18,112 nucleotides of DNA from CAG-791 sp963657295 (GTDB lineage: Bacteria; Bacillota; Clostridia; Lachnospirales; Lachnospiraceae). Location of the stretch: positions 1-18,112 of the forward strand of contig CAVKMX010000042.1 of assembly GCA_963657295.1 (NCBI GenBank), read 5' to 3'. The position numbers were made by a program, and so were the translations under genes. Each line of letters opens with the position of its first letter. Position 1 is the first letter of the stretch. The notes beneath the pieces are model-generated. The model worked only from the letters and a program-made list of their open reading frames with translations. It did not search any database and was not told the DNA's origin. Below are positions 7,990 to 15,572 of the stretch, piece after piece.

Positions 7990-8165
7990 GCGCTGAACAG
8001 ATATCAGATGCCCTGTTATTAATTTGTGTGCCTCCTTCTGTGCGGCATCCGTACCTTGATTTTCAAGATGATCGGACAGCGGCCGGAAGAGAGGCTTTTT
8101 TGCGGCTGCGCGAGGAAGCGGGAGACTGCAGCAGAGACAGCAGAGAAAGGAAGGCCTGATCCGAG

Positions 8166-8675
8166 ATGCCGGAAATATCAATACGAATTGCCGCCGCGGA
8201 GGACCTGCCCTCCATCGAGAGGGTCTATGAGGCGGCCAGGGAATACATGCGCTGCAGCGGGAATCCGGACCAGTGGGGGGACAGCTATCCGCAGACAGAG
8301 CTCCTTGCAGAGGACATCCGGAACGGATTTCTGTATGTACTGACGGATGAGAGGGAACATATCTGCGGAGCATTCATGTTTGCGGTCATGGAGGACCCCA
8401 CCTACCGCCGTATCGAGGAAGGAGCATGGAGAGATTCTGCGCCCTACGGCGTCATTCATCGGGTGGCCAGTGACGGCTCACAGCACGGCCTCATGCGCAG
8501 AATTGTCGGCTTCTGTGCGGAACAGATGCCGCACCTTCGAATGGACACGCATCGCAGGAATCTGACGATGCAGCATCAGATTCTGCGAAACGGCTTCACC
8601 TATTGCGGCGTGATCCATGTGCAGGACGGAAGCGAGCGTCTGGCTTATGAACGTGTCGGCGTGGAGGCGCGGTGA
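8166..8675 (+). CDS. GNAT family N-acetyltransferase
   Basis: The predicted enzyme transfers an acetyl group from acetyl-CoA to an amine; the substrate is unknown. It has 169 residues, typical of single-domain GNAT proteins. It opens with a beta strand and helix (ISIRIAAAEDLPSIERVYEAA). A stretch with GNPDQWGDSYP, EDPTYRRIEEGAWR and YGVIHRVASDG follows, and the end is MDTHRRNLTMQHQILRNGFTYCGVIHV. This matches a common Firmicutes GNAT subfamily in which DTHxxN-xxMQ and NGF-xxCGxI are conserved. AGGAAGG at 8148-8154 precedes the ATG by 11 bases. The stop overlaps the start of the MATE gene by one base, so the two are translationally coupled. The preceding 176 bases show no convincing promoter; a T6 run at 8096-8101 has only a three- to four-pair stem before it. 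Confidence 0.88.
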   Translation: MPEISIRIAAAEDLPSIERVYEAAREYMRCSGNPDQWGDSYPQTELLAEDIRNGFLYVLTDEREHICGAFMFAVMEDPTYRRIEEGAWRDSAPYGVIHRVASDGSQHGLMRRIVGFCAEQMPHLRMDTHRRNLTMQHQILRNGFTYCGVIHVQDGSERLAYERVGVEAR

Positions 8676-10049
8676 TGGGCGGTAAATATGAAATGGATAT
8701 GTGCAGCGGGGCGCTTTTGCCGAAGCTGATTGCCTTTGCGGTTCCGCTCATGCTCTCCGGAATTCTGCAGCTGATGTTCAATGCGGTTGACATCATCGTT
8801 GTGGGAAGATTCAGCGGCAGCACGGCATTGGCGGCCGTGGGCTCCACCACGGCACTGATCAGCGTCTTCATCAATCTGTTCATCGGTGTGTCACAGGGTA
8901 CCAACGTTCTGGTGGCACAGTCCTACGCGGCCGGCCAGCAGAAGGATGTTGCCAATGCAGTGCACACCTCTGTTCTGGTGGCCGGTGTCAGCGGCATTGC
9001 CATGGCGGCACTGGGACAGCTGTTGTCCCGATGGGCGCTGGAATGCATGGGGACTCCGGAAAATGTCATCGGCCAATCTGTGCTGTACATGCGTATCTAT
9101 TTCCTCGGCATGCCATTTTTCATGCTCTACAACTATGGCGCGGCCATCCTGCGTGCAGTGGGAGATACCAGGAGGCCGCTGGCCTTCCTCGTCGTCAGCG
9201 GTCTGATCAACGCAGGACTGAATGTCTTCCTGGTGGCAGCTTTTCATCTCGGGGTCGCCGGTGTGGCAATTGCGACCGTTGTGTCTCAGTGCATCTCCTG
9301 CGTGCTGGTCCTCCTGTGCCTCGTGCGGACACAGGCTCCGTACCGGCTCCGCGTGCGGGACCTTGCGATCAACGGCTGGTGTCTGCAGCGCATCCTGCAG
9401 ATCGGTATACCGGCCGGTGTGCAGGGAACCGTGATTAATTTTTCAAATGTGCTGCTGCAGTCTTCAGTGAACTCCTTTGGCGCCACTGCGATGGCCGGTT
9501 ATACGGCGGCCAACAATTTTCTGGGATTTCTGTATGCATCCGTGAATTCGGTGACTCAGTCCTGCATGAGCTTCACGAGCCAGAATTACGGAGCAGGTCA
9601 ATGGAAGAGAATGAACCGGGTTCTCCTGGAGNNNNNNNNNNCTCCTGGAGTGCCTTGGCTTTACGGTGGTTCTGTCTCTCGTACTGGGATACGGCGGGTA
9701 TTTCCTTGGACCGGAGCTGCTGAAAATTTATACGGAGGACGCAGAGGTCATTGCGGCTGCGATGGACATCCTGTCCTATACCACGACGACCTATTTCCTG
9801 TGCGGGGTCATGGATCTGTTCCCCGGGGCCATGCGCGGCATGGGATATTCGCTGGCCCCGATGATCCTCTCGATCATCGGAACGGTCGGAACACGCGTGG
9901 TATGGATTTACGGCTTCTTTCCGCACTGCAGATCCCTGGATTTCCTTTTCATTTCCTACCCGGCCTCCTGGATTTTCACCATCGCAATGCAGGCTGTCTG
10001 CTATCTGGCACTTCGCAGGCGGGCGGTTCGTGTTGAAATCGACAGGTGA
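8675..10049 (+). CDS. MATE family efflux transporter (interrupted only by an assembly gap)
   Basis: The product is a cation-coupled multidrug/toxin antiporter of the MATE family, located in the membrane. The start at ATG 8675 has GGAGG at 8663-8667 seven bases before it and overlaps the acetyltransferase stop. The N-terminal part shows LLPKLIAFAVPLMLSGILQL, DIIVVGRFSGS and GVSQGTNVLVAQSYAAGQ, all typical of Firmicutes MATE proteins. Ten Ns at 9632-9641 shift the frame. After them the true frame continues from 9642 (LLECLGFTVVLSLVLGYGG) to TGA at 10047-10049. Collapsing the duplicated 9 bases around the gap gives one protein of about 451 residues with about 12 membrane segments, the normal family length. 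It should not be called a pseudogene. The transported substrate is unknown. Confidence 0.93.
9623..9650. other. Assembly gap (10 N) between identical 9-base ends
   Basis: CTCCTGGAG at 9623-9631 is followed by ten Ns (9632-9641) and then CTCCTGGAG again at 9642-9650. The two flanks look like overlapping contig ends that were spaced apart with a fixed gap. Removing the Ns and one copy (19 bases) changes the phase by one and joins the two halves of the MATE gene as R-V-L-L-E-C-L-G-F. Confidence 0.9.
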
Positions 10050-10068
10050 TAAACAGCTGCAAATACGG

Positions 10069-10074
10069 TATACT
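10069..10074 (+). promoter_or_regulatory. Possible -10 element for the SseB-family gene
   Basis: TATACT lies 36 bases before the ATG at 10111, in the 61-base gap after the MATE gene. No good -35 hexamer sits 16-18 bases upstream; TTGAAA at 10033-10038 is 30 bases away. The assignment therefore rests on the -10 match and position only. Confidence 0.3.
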
Positions 10075-10110
10075 TGTTGATTGAAATTCTGCAGGAAAGG
10101 AAGATGACAG

Positions 10111-11271
10111 ATGGCATGGATGGATTTGTTCGGCGGGAAAAGCCGGGCGGCTCAGCAGGAAAAGGAGCTCGAGGAGCAGAAGGCAAAGGCACATCAGGAG
10201 CAGGTGGATGCGCAGCGGAAGGCACATGAGGGTGAGCCGTGGCCGGGAGTTCCGCGCCTGAACATATTGAACATCAAGGACAGCAAGCCGGAGGCAGAGG
10301 ATTCTCTTACGCCGGAGCAGAAGGACAGGGTGGGAGCACTCGTGTATGAGCCTGAGCTTTCTCCGGAGCAGGCTGCGGAGCTTTCCCTGCAGGAACTGCT
10401 GTTCCTGCAGATGACGATGACGCTTTTCAACCGGAAGGCGGCACTCCTTAACTATGAGAAGAATCACCGGGTGGTCTACAACGAATTTCTCTCACGCATC
10501 CACAAGGCGCAGAAGCTGTACGTTCTGTATGACAAAAGGACGGGGTATCCGCTGATTGACGGGGGCTTTGTCCCGGTTTATCTCGAAAAAGACCGGGCGG
10601 AAAAGGCGGTGGAGCTGTACAAGGCGCAGTTTCGTGACTGCACGGCCGCGGAACGGGACGGCGAGGCGGCCCCTCTTCGCGAAAACGGTGCAAGGCCCAT
10701 TGCGCTGTTCGATTATTTCTATTATCTCGGGATCGAGAATGTCGTGGTGGACAACGGATGGTACAAGGGCGTGGTAAAGCGCAGCGAGATGTCGGCACCG
10801 ATGGACTGGAATGCCGATGCCGGCAAGACGCCGCCGTCGAATCCTGCGCTTGTCTTCGCAATAACGGATTACATTTCCGAGCTGCGCTGGCCGGTCCGAT
10901 ATGAGAAACGGGAAGAGATTGTCAGGAGGAAAACAGAGCGTATGATGGCACTGGTTCCCAAGGGACGATACATCATTCCCTCCCGCGTTGCGGCCGTGAC
11001 CAGGGAACAGGCAGAGGCCCTGGAGAAGGAGGGGAAAAAGCCCCAGCAGCAGGTGCAGTTCCCTGCGGTAAAGCTGAATGAGAAGCTGTATCTGCCGGTT
11101 TTCACGGACGTCTTTGAATACAGCAAGAAATTCGGGAAGACGGACATGAAGCCGGTGGGGTTTGCATTTCAGAATCTTGCGCGCCTTGTCGGAAACGGAA
11201 TGGAGGGAATTGTGATCAATCCGGGCGGACAGGGAATCGTGATTCCGAAGGAGAAGATGCAGGAATCCTGA
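10111..11271 (+). CDS. SseB family protein with two SseB-like units
   Basis: The 386-residue product ends with a clear SseB-type domain (about 278-386): MALVPKGRYIIP, KLYLPVFTDVFEYSKKF and GMEGIVINPGGQGIVIPKEKM. A weaker copy appears earlier (about 134-227): KLYVLYDKRTGYPLIDGGFVPVYLEKDRAEKAVELY, then FDYFYYLGIENVVVDNG. The N-terminal 45 residues are charged and probably coiled coil. There is no signal peptide or membrane segment, so it is likely cytoplasmic. SseB-fold domains are widespread; the family name comes from a Salmonella regulator of rhodanese/serine sensitivity, and the function in Clostridia is not established. AGGAAAGGAAG precedes the start. A terminator about 90 bases beyond the stop ends the transcript inside convergent tmcAL. 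The double-domain reading is my alignment by eye. Confidence 0.78.
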   Translation: MAWMDLFGGKSRAAQQEKELEEQKAKAHQEQVDAQRKAHEGEPWPGVPRLNILNIKDSKPEAEDSLTPEQKDRVGALVYEPELSPEQAAELSLQELLFLQMTMTLFNRKAALLNYEKNHRVVYNEFLSRIHKAQKLYVLYDKRTGYPLIDGGFVPVYLEKDRAEKAVELYKAQFRDCTAAERDGEAAPLRENGARPIALFDYFYYLGIENVVVDNGWYKGVVKRSEMSAPMDWNADAGKTPPSNPALVFAITDYISELRWPVRYEKREEIVRRKTERMMALVPKGRYIIPSRVAAVTREQAEALEKEGKKPQQQVQFPAVKLNEKLYLPVFTDVFEYSKKFGKTDMKPVGFAFQNLARLVGNGMEGIVINPGGQGIVIPKEKMQES

Positions 11272-11326
11272 CCCTTCCGGCGCGGCACAGACGGCTTCGG
11301 AAATCGATGTCCGAAAGCAATGCATT

Positions 11327-12541
11327 TCAGGAAAGCATAAGAAAAGGCTTGGAATATTCCGAAACCCTGCCTGCGGCGATGTCTGCAGGCGGGGTTTCTC
11401 TGTTCTGTTTCCTGCGTGCGGCATGGTCATAGAGCTCGGAGGCATACAGATCCTGCAGAAGTCCGCTGCAGGATTCTTCCGCCCGGGGAAGATTCGTGAT
11501 GAGAGACAGACCGGCAGAGTTCCGGCGGATGCTGCCGAGCAGCCGGGCAGCGTCCTTTCGGCAGCCCAGAACGCGCACATAGCTCGAGGCTTCGTACGCT
11601 GCGGAGCGGGAAGAGTGGGACTTTTCCGCAGCGGAGGAGCCTGCGGGAGCGGGAACTTTCCGGATGTCCAACAGGATGTGTGCCATGGCACGGCTGAGCG
11701 CAGAATAGGTGATGTTCCTGGTCTTGAGCAGCCGGCAGAACTGTGTCCAGCAGACGAATTCCGGGAGGAGCTGCTCGATGCGGTCGGACAGATCGGCGGA
11801 AATACCGGAAAAGTCCGCAAAGGGGTGTCGGGAGAGATCGTGAGGCCTGTTCTGCAGCGGTCCGATGCAGAGGAGTCTTCCCAGAAGAAGATCGGAAAAA
11901 TCATCGGCAAAAAGGCAGGAAGGATTCCGGGAAGCCTCCAGAATGCGCCGATGCTCGGTGGCAGAGAGGGTCTGTATGCGGGGAACGGCATGCGGACGAA
12001 GAGAAAGAGAGGGGAGGAGTGATTTGAGATATTCCGTCCCCAATATGTCGTTGGCGGTGCGGGCCAGCATTGCATGGGAGGAGCATTCTGCGGCAGCCCG
12101 TTCTCTTGCGGCAGGAAAGGACAGTCCCGTGGCCTGATAAGCACGCAGAAGCCGCCGGTAGTCCTCAGGCTCCCGGGAAAGAAATTCTGCGGCGGACAGG
12201 AGCTGTGCCAGATCACCGGAATCGGAGCCGAAGACAAGGTCCGTCACTACGCCGAGCCGCTCCAGGATGGAGACGGCGCCGGCTGCAAAGCCCTCGGCAC
12301 TGGAAAGGGCGTACCGGACCGGGAGCTCCAGCACCAGGTCCGCCCCGGCCTCCAGCAGGGTTCTTGCCCGCAGCTCCTTGGCGTAGACGGCAGGAATTCC
12401 GCGCTGTACGAAATCACCGCTCATGAGGACGATGACGGCGTCGGCCCGGACGGTCTCCCTTGCCCTTTCCAGAATGTATCGATGCCCTTCATGAAACGGA
12501 TTGCACTCCATGACAATGCCGGCAATACGTGTGGAATCCAT
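11327..12541 (-). CDS. tmcAL: tRNA(Met) cytidine acetate ligase TmcAL
   Basis: TmcAL (formerly YlbM) uses acetate and ATP to form N4-acetylcytidine at the wobble position of elongator tRNA-Met. The 404 residues fit the family length of about 400-415. The N terminus has IAGIVMECNPFHEGHRYIL, the nucleotidyltransferase-type NPFHxGH motif with His17 and His20. Next come MSGDFVQRGIPAVYAKELRARTLLEAGADLVLELP and VFGSDSGD, all typical. The start at 12541 is chosen because AAAAGGAG precedes it on the minus strand; a longer frame to 12655 would add 38 unrelated residues. The last 28 codons contain the + strand terminator of the convergent neighbour. The start lies only 25 bases from the proposed hemW start, on the opposite strand. 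Confidence 0.93.
   Translation of the reverse strand: MDSTRIAGIVMECNPFHEGHRYILERARETVRADAVIVLMSGDFVQRGIPAVYAKELRARTLLEAGADLVLELPVRYALSSAEGFAAGAVSILERLGVVTDLVFGSDSGDLAQLLSAAEFLSREPEDYRRLLRAYQATGLSFPAARERAAAECSSHAMLARTANDILGTEYLKSLLPSLSLRPHAVPRIQTLSATEHRRILEASRNPSCLFADDFSDLLLGRLLCIGPLQNRPHDLSRHPFADFSGISADLSDRIEQLLPEFVCWTQFCRLLKTRNITYSALSRAMAHILLDIRKVPAPAGSSAAEKSHSSRSAAYEASSYVRVLGCRKDAARLLGSIRRNSAGLSLITNLPRAEESCSGLLQDLYASELYDHAARRKQNRETPPADIAAGRVSEYSKPFLMLS
11361..11410 (+). terminator. Intrinsic terminator of the SseB-family gene, inside the 3' end of tmcAL
   Basis: GAAACCCTGCCTGC (11361-11374) pairs with GCAGGCGGGGTTTC (11385-11398), with one mismatch, across a ten-base loop. The T-rich tract TCTGTTCTGTTT follows on the + strand. 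The hairpin lies within the coding region of the minus-strand gene, and its minus-strand side has no good T tract. A second, weaker hairpin around 11294-11318 (CTTCGGA/TCCGAAAG) lies between the two stop codons. Confidence 0.78.
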
Positions 12542-12566
12542 GAATCTCCTTTTGTATACTGGGTAC

Positions 12567-13832
12567 ATGTATATCAATGATGTTGTATTTCTGCGCCAGA
12601 CTGCAGCCCATAGTTTAGCAAAAATATCGACGCCCGTCAGTTTGTACCTGCACATTCCCTTCTGTGTTCAGAAGTGCAGATACTGTGATTTTCTTTCCGG
12701 GCCCGTGTCGGCTTCTCTGCGAAGACGATACCTTGCCGCTCTCGAACGGGAGCTAGCACAAACGGCAGAGCTTTTGCAGGAGGCCCTGCCGCCGGAGACG
12801 GCAGGACGGATCCGGGCAGACAGCGTCTTCCTCGGAGGAGGGACGCCGTCTCTCCTTGCTCCGGAGGAGATGGCCGCCCTGATGGAAGCGGTTCGGAGCC
12901 ATTATTGTCTGATGCCGGAGGCCGAGATTACAATGGAGTGCAATCCGGGAACCGTGGACGCGGAGAAGCTGGCTGCCTTTCGCCGGCTGGGAATCGATCG
13001 GATTTCCATCGGCGTGCAGTCGTTTCGGGAGGAAGAGCTGCGGCTTCTGGGGAGAATTCATTCGGCAGAAGAGGCAAGAGACTGTGTAAGGGCAGCCAGA
13101 GAAGCCGGCTTTACCAACGTGAGCCTGGACCTGATGTCTGCTCTGCCGGGACAAAGCCCGGATGAGTGGATGCAGTCCCTTCACGAGGCGGTGCTGCTGT
13201 CGCCGGAGCATATCTCGGCATACAGTCTGATCCTGGAGGAAGGAACCGTACTCTGGGATATGGCCCGGGAGAAAACAGCCGGAATGGGAAGCCTGCCGCC
13301 TTTTCCGGATGACGAGACGGACCGCTTCATGTACCACGAGACAAAGCGCTTTCTTGCGGAGCAGGGATATCACCGCTATGAAATATCAAATTATGCAAGG
13401 GAAGGGTTTGAGAGCAGGCATAACAGCGGATACTGGACGGGACATCCCTACCTTGGCTTCGGCATAGGCGCGGCCTCCTATCTGGGGGATCTTCGCTGGA
13501 CCCACGGGCGGGATATGGAATCCTATTGCAGGGGATATGAGGCGGGCGGACAGGACGGCCCCGCGAAGGCAGCCGGTTCAAGTCTGGAGGAGGCGGAGCA
13601 GCTGAGCCTGAAAGATCGGATGGCGGAGTGCATGTTTCTCGGCCTTCGGCGGATGGAGGGCGTTTCGGAAAGTGATTTTGAACACCGCTTCGGCGTGACG
13701 ATGGAATCGGTTTACGGCGGTGTGCTCAGACGTTATGAGGAGCTGCAGCTCCTGGAGAGGACGGACGGCAGAGTCCGGCTGACGGATCGGGGGATCGATG
13801 TCAGCAATCGTGTGATGGCGGATTTTCTGTAG
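12567..13832 (+). CDS. hemW: Radical SAM family heme chaperone HemW
   Basis: HemW is a radical SAM protein related to oxygen-independent coproporphyrinogen III oxidase (HemN) and is now understood as a heme-binding chaperone that delivers heme. From ATG 12567 it has 421 residues, slightly longer than the usual 375-400. The cluster motif is CVQKCRYCDF with Cys33, Cys37 and Cys40. It is followed by GGGTPSLL, ECNPGT, RISIGVQSF, NVSLDLMSALPGQ and, in the HemW C-terminal part, HNSGYWTGHPYLGFGIGAASYL. The start is uncertain: no good ribosome binding site precedes 12567. The alternative TTG at 12642 would give about 396 residues starting MYLHIPFC. The family call is firm; HemN activity should not be assumed. 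Confidence 0.93.
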   Translation: MYINDVVFLRQTAAHSLAKISTPVSLYLHIPFCVQKCRYCDFLSGPVSASLRRRYLAALERELAQTAELLQEALPPETAGRIRADSVFLGGGTPSLLAPEEMAALMEAVRSHYCLMPEAEITMECNPGTVDAEKLAAFRRLGIDRISIGVQSFREEELRLLGRIHSAEEARDCVRAAREAGFTNVSLDLMSALPGQSPDEWMQSLHEAVLLSPEHISAYSLILEEGTVLWDMAREKTAGMGSLPPFPDDETDRFMYHETKRFLAEQGYHRYEISNYAREGFESRHNSGYWTGHPYLGFGIGAASYLGDLRWTHGRDMESYCRGYEAGGQDGPAKAAGSSLEEAEQLSLKDRMAECMFLGLRRMEGVSESDFEHRFGVTMESVYGGVLRRYEELQLLERTDGRVRLTDRGIDVSNRVMADFL

Positions 13833-13859
13833 GAGAACGGCCCGGGGAAGACGGAAATG

Positions 13860-13868
13860 TGGTAGAAT
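13860..13868 (+). promoter_or_regulatory. Candidate extended -10 promoter for the GH25 lysozyme gene
   Basis: TGG directly before TAGAAT (13863-13868) forms an extended -10 element, 54 bases before the ATG at 13923 and just after the hemW stop. No recognisable -35 hexamer lies upstream, which an extended -10 can tolerate. Confidence 0.42.
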
Positions 13869-13922
13869 CGGGGATGTTCTGTCAGAATGTGAAACGGAGA
13901 GAATTCGCGGGAGGAGAATGCG

Positions 13923-15194
13923 ATGAGAAAATGGGCACAGGGAATCAAGGCTGCTCTGCTGACGGCTGCGGCGGCGCTGATGATGATGCTGCTGCCGGCC
14001 GGCGGCACACAGGTGCAGGCGGCGGTCAGCGGAATTGATGTCAGCGCGTATCAGGGAGATGTGAACTGGAAGGCAGTGGCGGCCAGCGGCGTGAAGTTTG
14101 CAATGATCCGGCTGGGAAACACGAAATATGGGATGGACTCCAAATTCGTCCAGAATGTGACGGCGGCCAACGCGGCGGGAATTCGCGTAGGTGTCTATGT
14201 TTATTCCTATGCGATGAATGACGCGGAGGCAGCGGCGGATGCGCAGCTGGCGGTGACCGCCATGAAGAACCTGCCCATCAGCTTTCCGGTGGCGATTGAT
14301 ATCGAGGATTCCTCGCAGATCGTGCTGTCGGATGCGCAGCTCCTGTCCATGGCCAATACCTTCTGCTCGATTGTCTATGCAAACGGTTATCAGCCGATGG
14401 TATACAGTTATAAGAACTGGTTTGCGACGAGGATGAGCACGGTGGCCTGGGACCGCTGGGTGGCGAACTACAGCGACAGCATCGGCTTCCCCGGTGCAAT
14501 GTGGCAGTACACCTCGGAAGGGGCCGTTTCCGGTATTTCGGGGAATGTGGACATGAACTACGTGATGAAGGACTATTTCACGTCCATCCCGGCCAACGGA
14601 TTGTCCGTGCAGGGAGGCAGCACGTATTATTACGTCAATTACCGGAAGCAGTTTGGCATGCAGAGCATCGGCGGTCTGCAGTATTTCTTTGACGGGACCG
14701 GAGCGATGGTCAAGAACCAGACCACCGTGGACGGGCAAGGCAACATTATCCGTATGTGCAGAGACGGACATGTGGCGGTTATTACAGCGGCAGCGCAGCA
14801 GCAGGCGGCGCAGCTGAAGGCGGTTTCGGATCAGCAGGCTGCTCTGCTGGTGCAGTATCAGACTGCACAGGCCGCTGCAGAGCAGCAGACGGCGGCGGCC
14901 CAGACGCAGTATCAGACACTGCATGCGGCAACGGAGCAGGCCGCCATTGCCGCACAGGCTGCAGCAGCGTCGGCGGCGGCGCTTCCTACGGCAGACAATC
15001 TGAATCTGCAGGCTGCGGCAACCGTACAGCTCCAGCAGGCACAGGCGGCAGAGCAGGCGGCTCTGCAGACGTGGACGCAGTACCAGACAATGCAGCAGAC
15101 CGCAGCTGCGCAGACGGCAGCCCAGACGCAGACGGCGGCCGCCGCAAAGGCTGCAAGCGATGCGGCGCAGCTTGCGATTGTCGTGCCGGATTGA
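13923..15194 (+). CDS. Secreted GH25 lysozyme (muramidase) with Ala/Gln-rich tail
   Basis: The predicted enzyme hydrolyses the beta-1,4 bond between MurNAc and GlcNAc in peptidoglycan. Of 423 residues, the first 33 form a signal peptide with a probable AxA-type cleavage after VQA. The GH25 barrel (about 36-220) shows GIDVSAYQGDVNW (Asp39), PVAIDIED (Asp126, Glu128), MVYSYKNWF, WVANYSD and MWQYTSEG...GNVDMNYV (Asp210). One glucan/choline-binding-like repeat follows (about 235-280, with GGLQYFFDGTGAMVKN). The last 140 or so residues are almost only Ala, Gln and Thr with scattered Leu, including three QYQT units, and are probably an extended or coiled-coil spacer. There is no LPXTG or other anchor. 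GGGAGGAG at 13909-13916 precedes the chosen ATG by six bases. A role in remodelling its own wall or attacking other bacteria is inference. Confidence 0.92.
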   Translation: MRKWAQGIKAALLTAAAALMMMLLPAGGTQVQAAVSGIDVSAYQGDVNWKAVAASGVKFAMIRLGNTKYGMDSKFVQNVTAANAAGIRVGVYVYSYAMNDAEAAADAQLAVTAMKNLPISFPVAIDIEDSSQIVLSDAQLLSMANTFCSIVYANGYQPMVYSYKNWFATRMSTVAWDRWVANYSDSIGFPGAMWQYTSEGAVSGISGNVDMNYVMKDYFTSIPANGLSVQGGSTYYYVNYRKQFGMQSIGGLQYFFDGTGAMVKNQTTVDGQGNIIRMCRDGHVAVITAAAQQQAAQLKAVSDQQAALLVQYQTAQAAAEQQTAAAQTQYQTLHAATEQAAIAAQAAAASAAALPTADNLNLQAAATVQLQQAQAAEQAALQTWTQYQTMQQTAAAQTAAQTQTAAAAKAASDAAQLAIVVPD

Positions 15195-15240
15195 CACGCA
15201 CCCTCAGAAAAAACTCTGCGTTAGAACGATGTACCAGGCG

Positions 15241-15292
15241 CACCGGGAGATATTGTCGGCAATTCTGCAGGCAATATCTCCCGGTGTTTTTT
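15241..15292 (+). terminator. Strong intrinsic terminator after the GH25 lysozyme gene
   Basis: CACCGGGAGATATTG (15241-15255) pairs perfectly over 15 bases with CAATATCTCCCGGTG (15272-15286), with a 16-base loop, and is followed by TTTTTT (15287-15292). It ends the lysozyme transcript 46 bases after the stop codon. The rest of the 449-base gap up to 15643 holds the MITE-like element and the promoter of the alpha-xylosidase gene. Confidence 0.95.
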
Positions 15293-15313
15293 GCAGGCTT
15301 TCGCGCAGCAGAA

Positions 15314-15321
15314 CGGACGGC
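15314..15321. repeat. Left 8-bp target site duplication CGGACGGC
   Basis: CGGACGGC ends at the base before the GTTAC terminus of the 189-bp element. The same 8 bases recur immediately after its other terminus at 15511-15518. An exact abutting duplication marks an insertion event. Confidence 0.82.
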
Positions 15322-15510
15322 GTTACAGTTCATTCGCCCGCCAGGCGACAGGGTGGCGGAGAATGTCCAGTCCGGGGGCCTTGCGAGGCCTCGGTGCTTG
15401 CGAGCGTCTTATGTGAGCTTAGCACCGCTAGGTCCTCGCACGGAGTGAGAACGTCCCCAGGATGGACAGCTCCGCCAGGACCCGTCACCGGCGGGCGTCT
15501 GTACAGTAAC
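15322..15510. mobile_element. MITE-like 189-bp imperfect palindrome with terminal inverted repeats
   Basis: The element starts GTTACAG and ends GTACAGTAAC, so its outer five bases are perfect inverted repeats. The two halves continue to match inward as inverted arms: CGCCCGCC with GGCGGGCG, TGGCGGAG with CTCCGCCA, TGTCCA with TGGACA, and TGCGAGGCC..CGGTGCT with AGCACCG..GGTCCTCGCA, around a central loop of about 22 bases (TGCGAGCGTCTTATGTGAGC region). It codes for nothing plausible. It is flanked by the 8-bp direct repeat CGGACGGC. A second copy begins at 18045 with 67 of 68 bases identical, and homology starts exactly at GTTAC. These are the marks of a non-autonomous transposable element moved by a transposase elsewhere. 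The 8-bp duplication would fit several IS families; I cannot assign one. Confidence 0.82.
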
Positions 15511-15518
15511 CGGACGGC
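15511..15518. repeat. Right 8-bp target site duplication CGGACGGC
   Basis: This is identical to 15314-15321 and starts at the base after the GTAAC end of the element. Confidence 0.82.
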
Positions 15519-15572
15519 TTACGAAAATGCGAAACTTTCCGGGCGCCCCTTTTGGCGGTCTGAAATCTTGGA

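Noticed and set aside
8090..8101. Terminator at the T6 run before the acetyltransferase gene
   Set aside because: Only a three- to four-pair stem (GCC/GGC) precedes the run, too weak to call.
8026..8343. A 105-codon + strand frame before and within the acetyltransferase gene
   Set aside because: It starts at TTG with no ribosome binding site and runs out of frame into the acetyltransferase, and its sequence is Arg/Cys-rich without motifs.
6157..8373. Very long minus-strand open frames opposite ftsZ (738 codons), the PBP (472 and 436) and the alpha-xylosidase (742)
   Set aside because: They lie exactly antisense to well-recognised genes, have compositions rich in Arg, His, Cys, Ile and Leu, no motifs and no ribosome binding sites. 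They arise from the GC-biased third positions of the real genes.
8675..10049. MATE gene as a frameshifted pseudogene
   Set aside because: The only disruption is the N gap with duplicated flanks; removing it gives a full-length frame.
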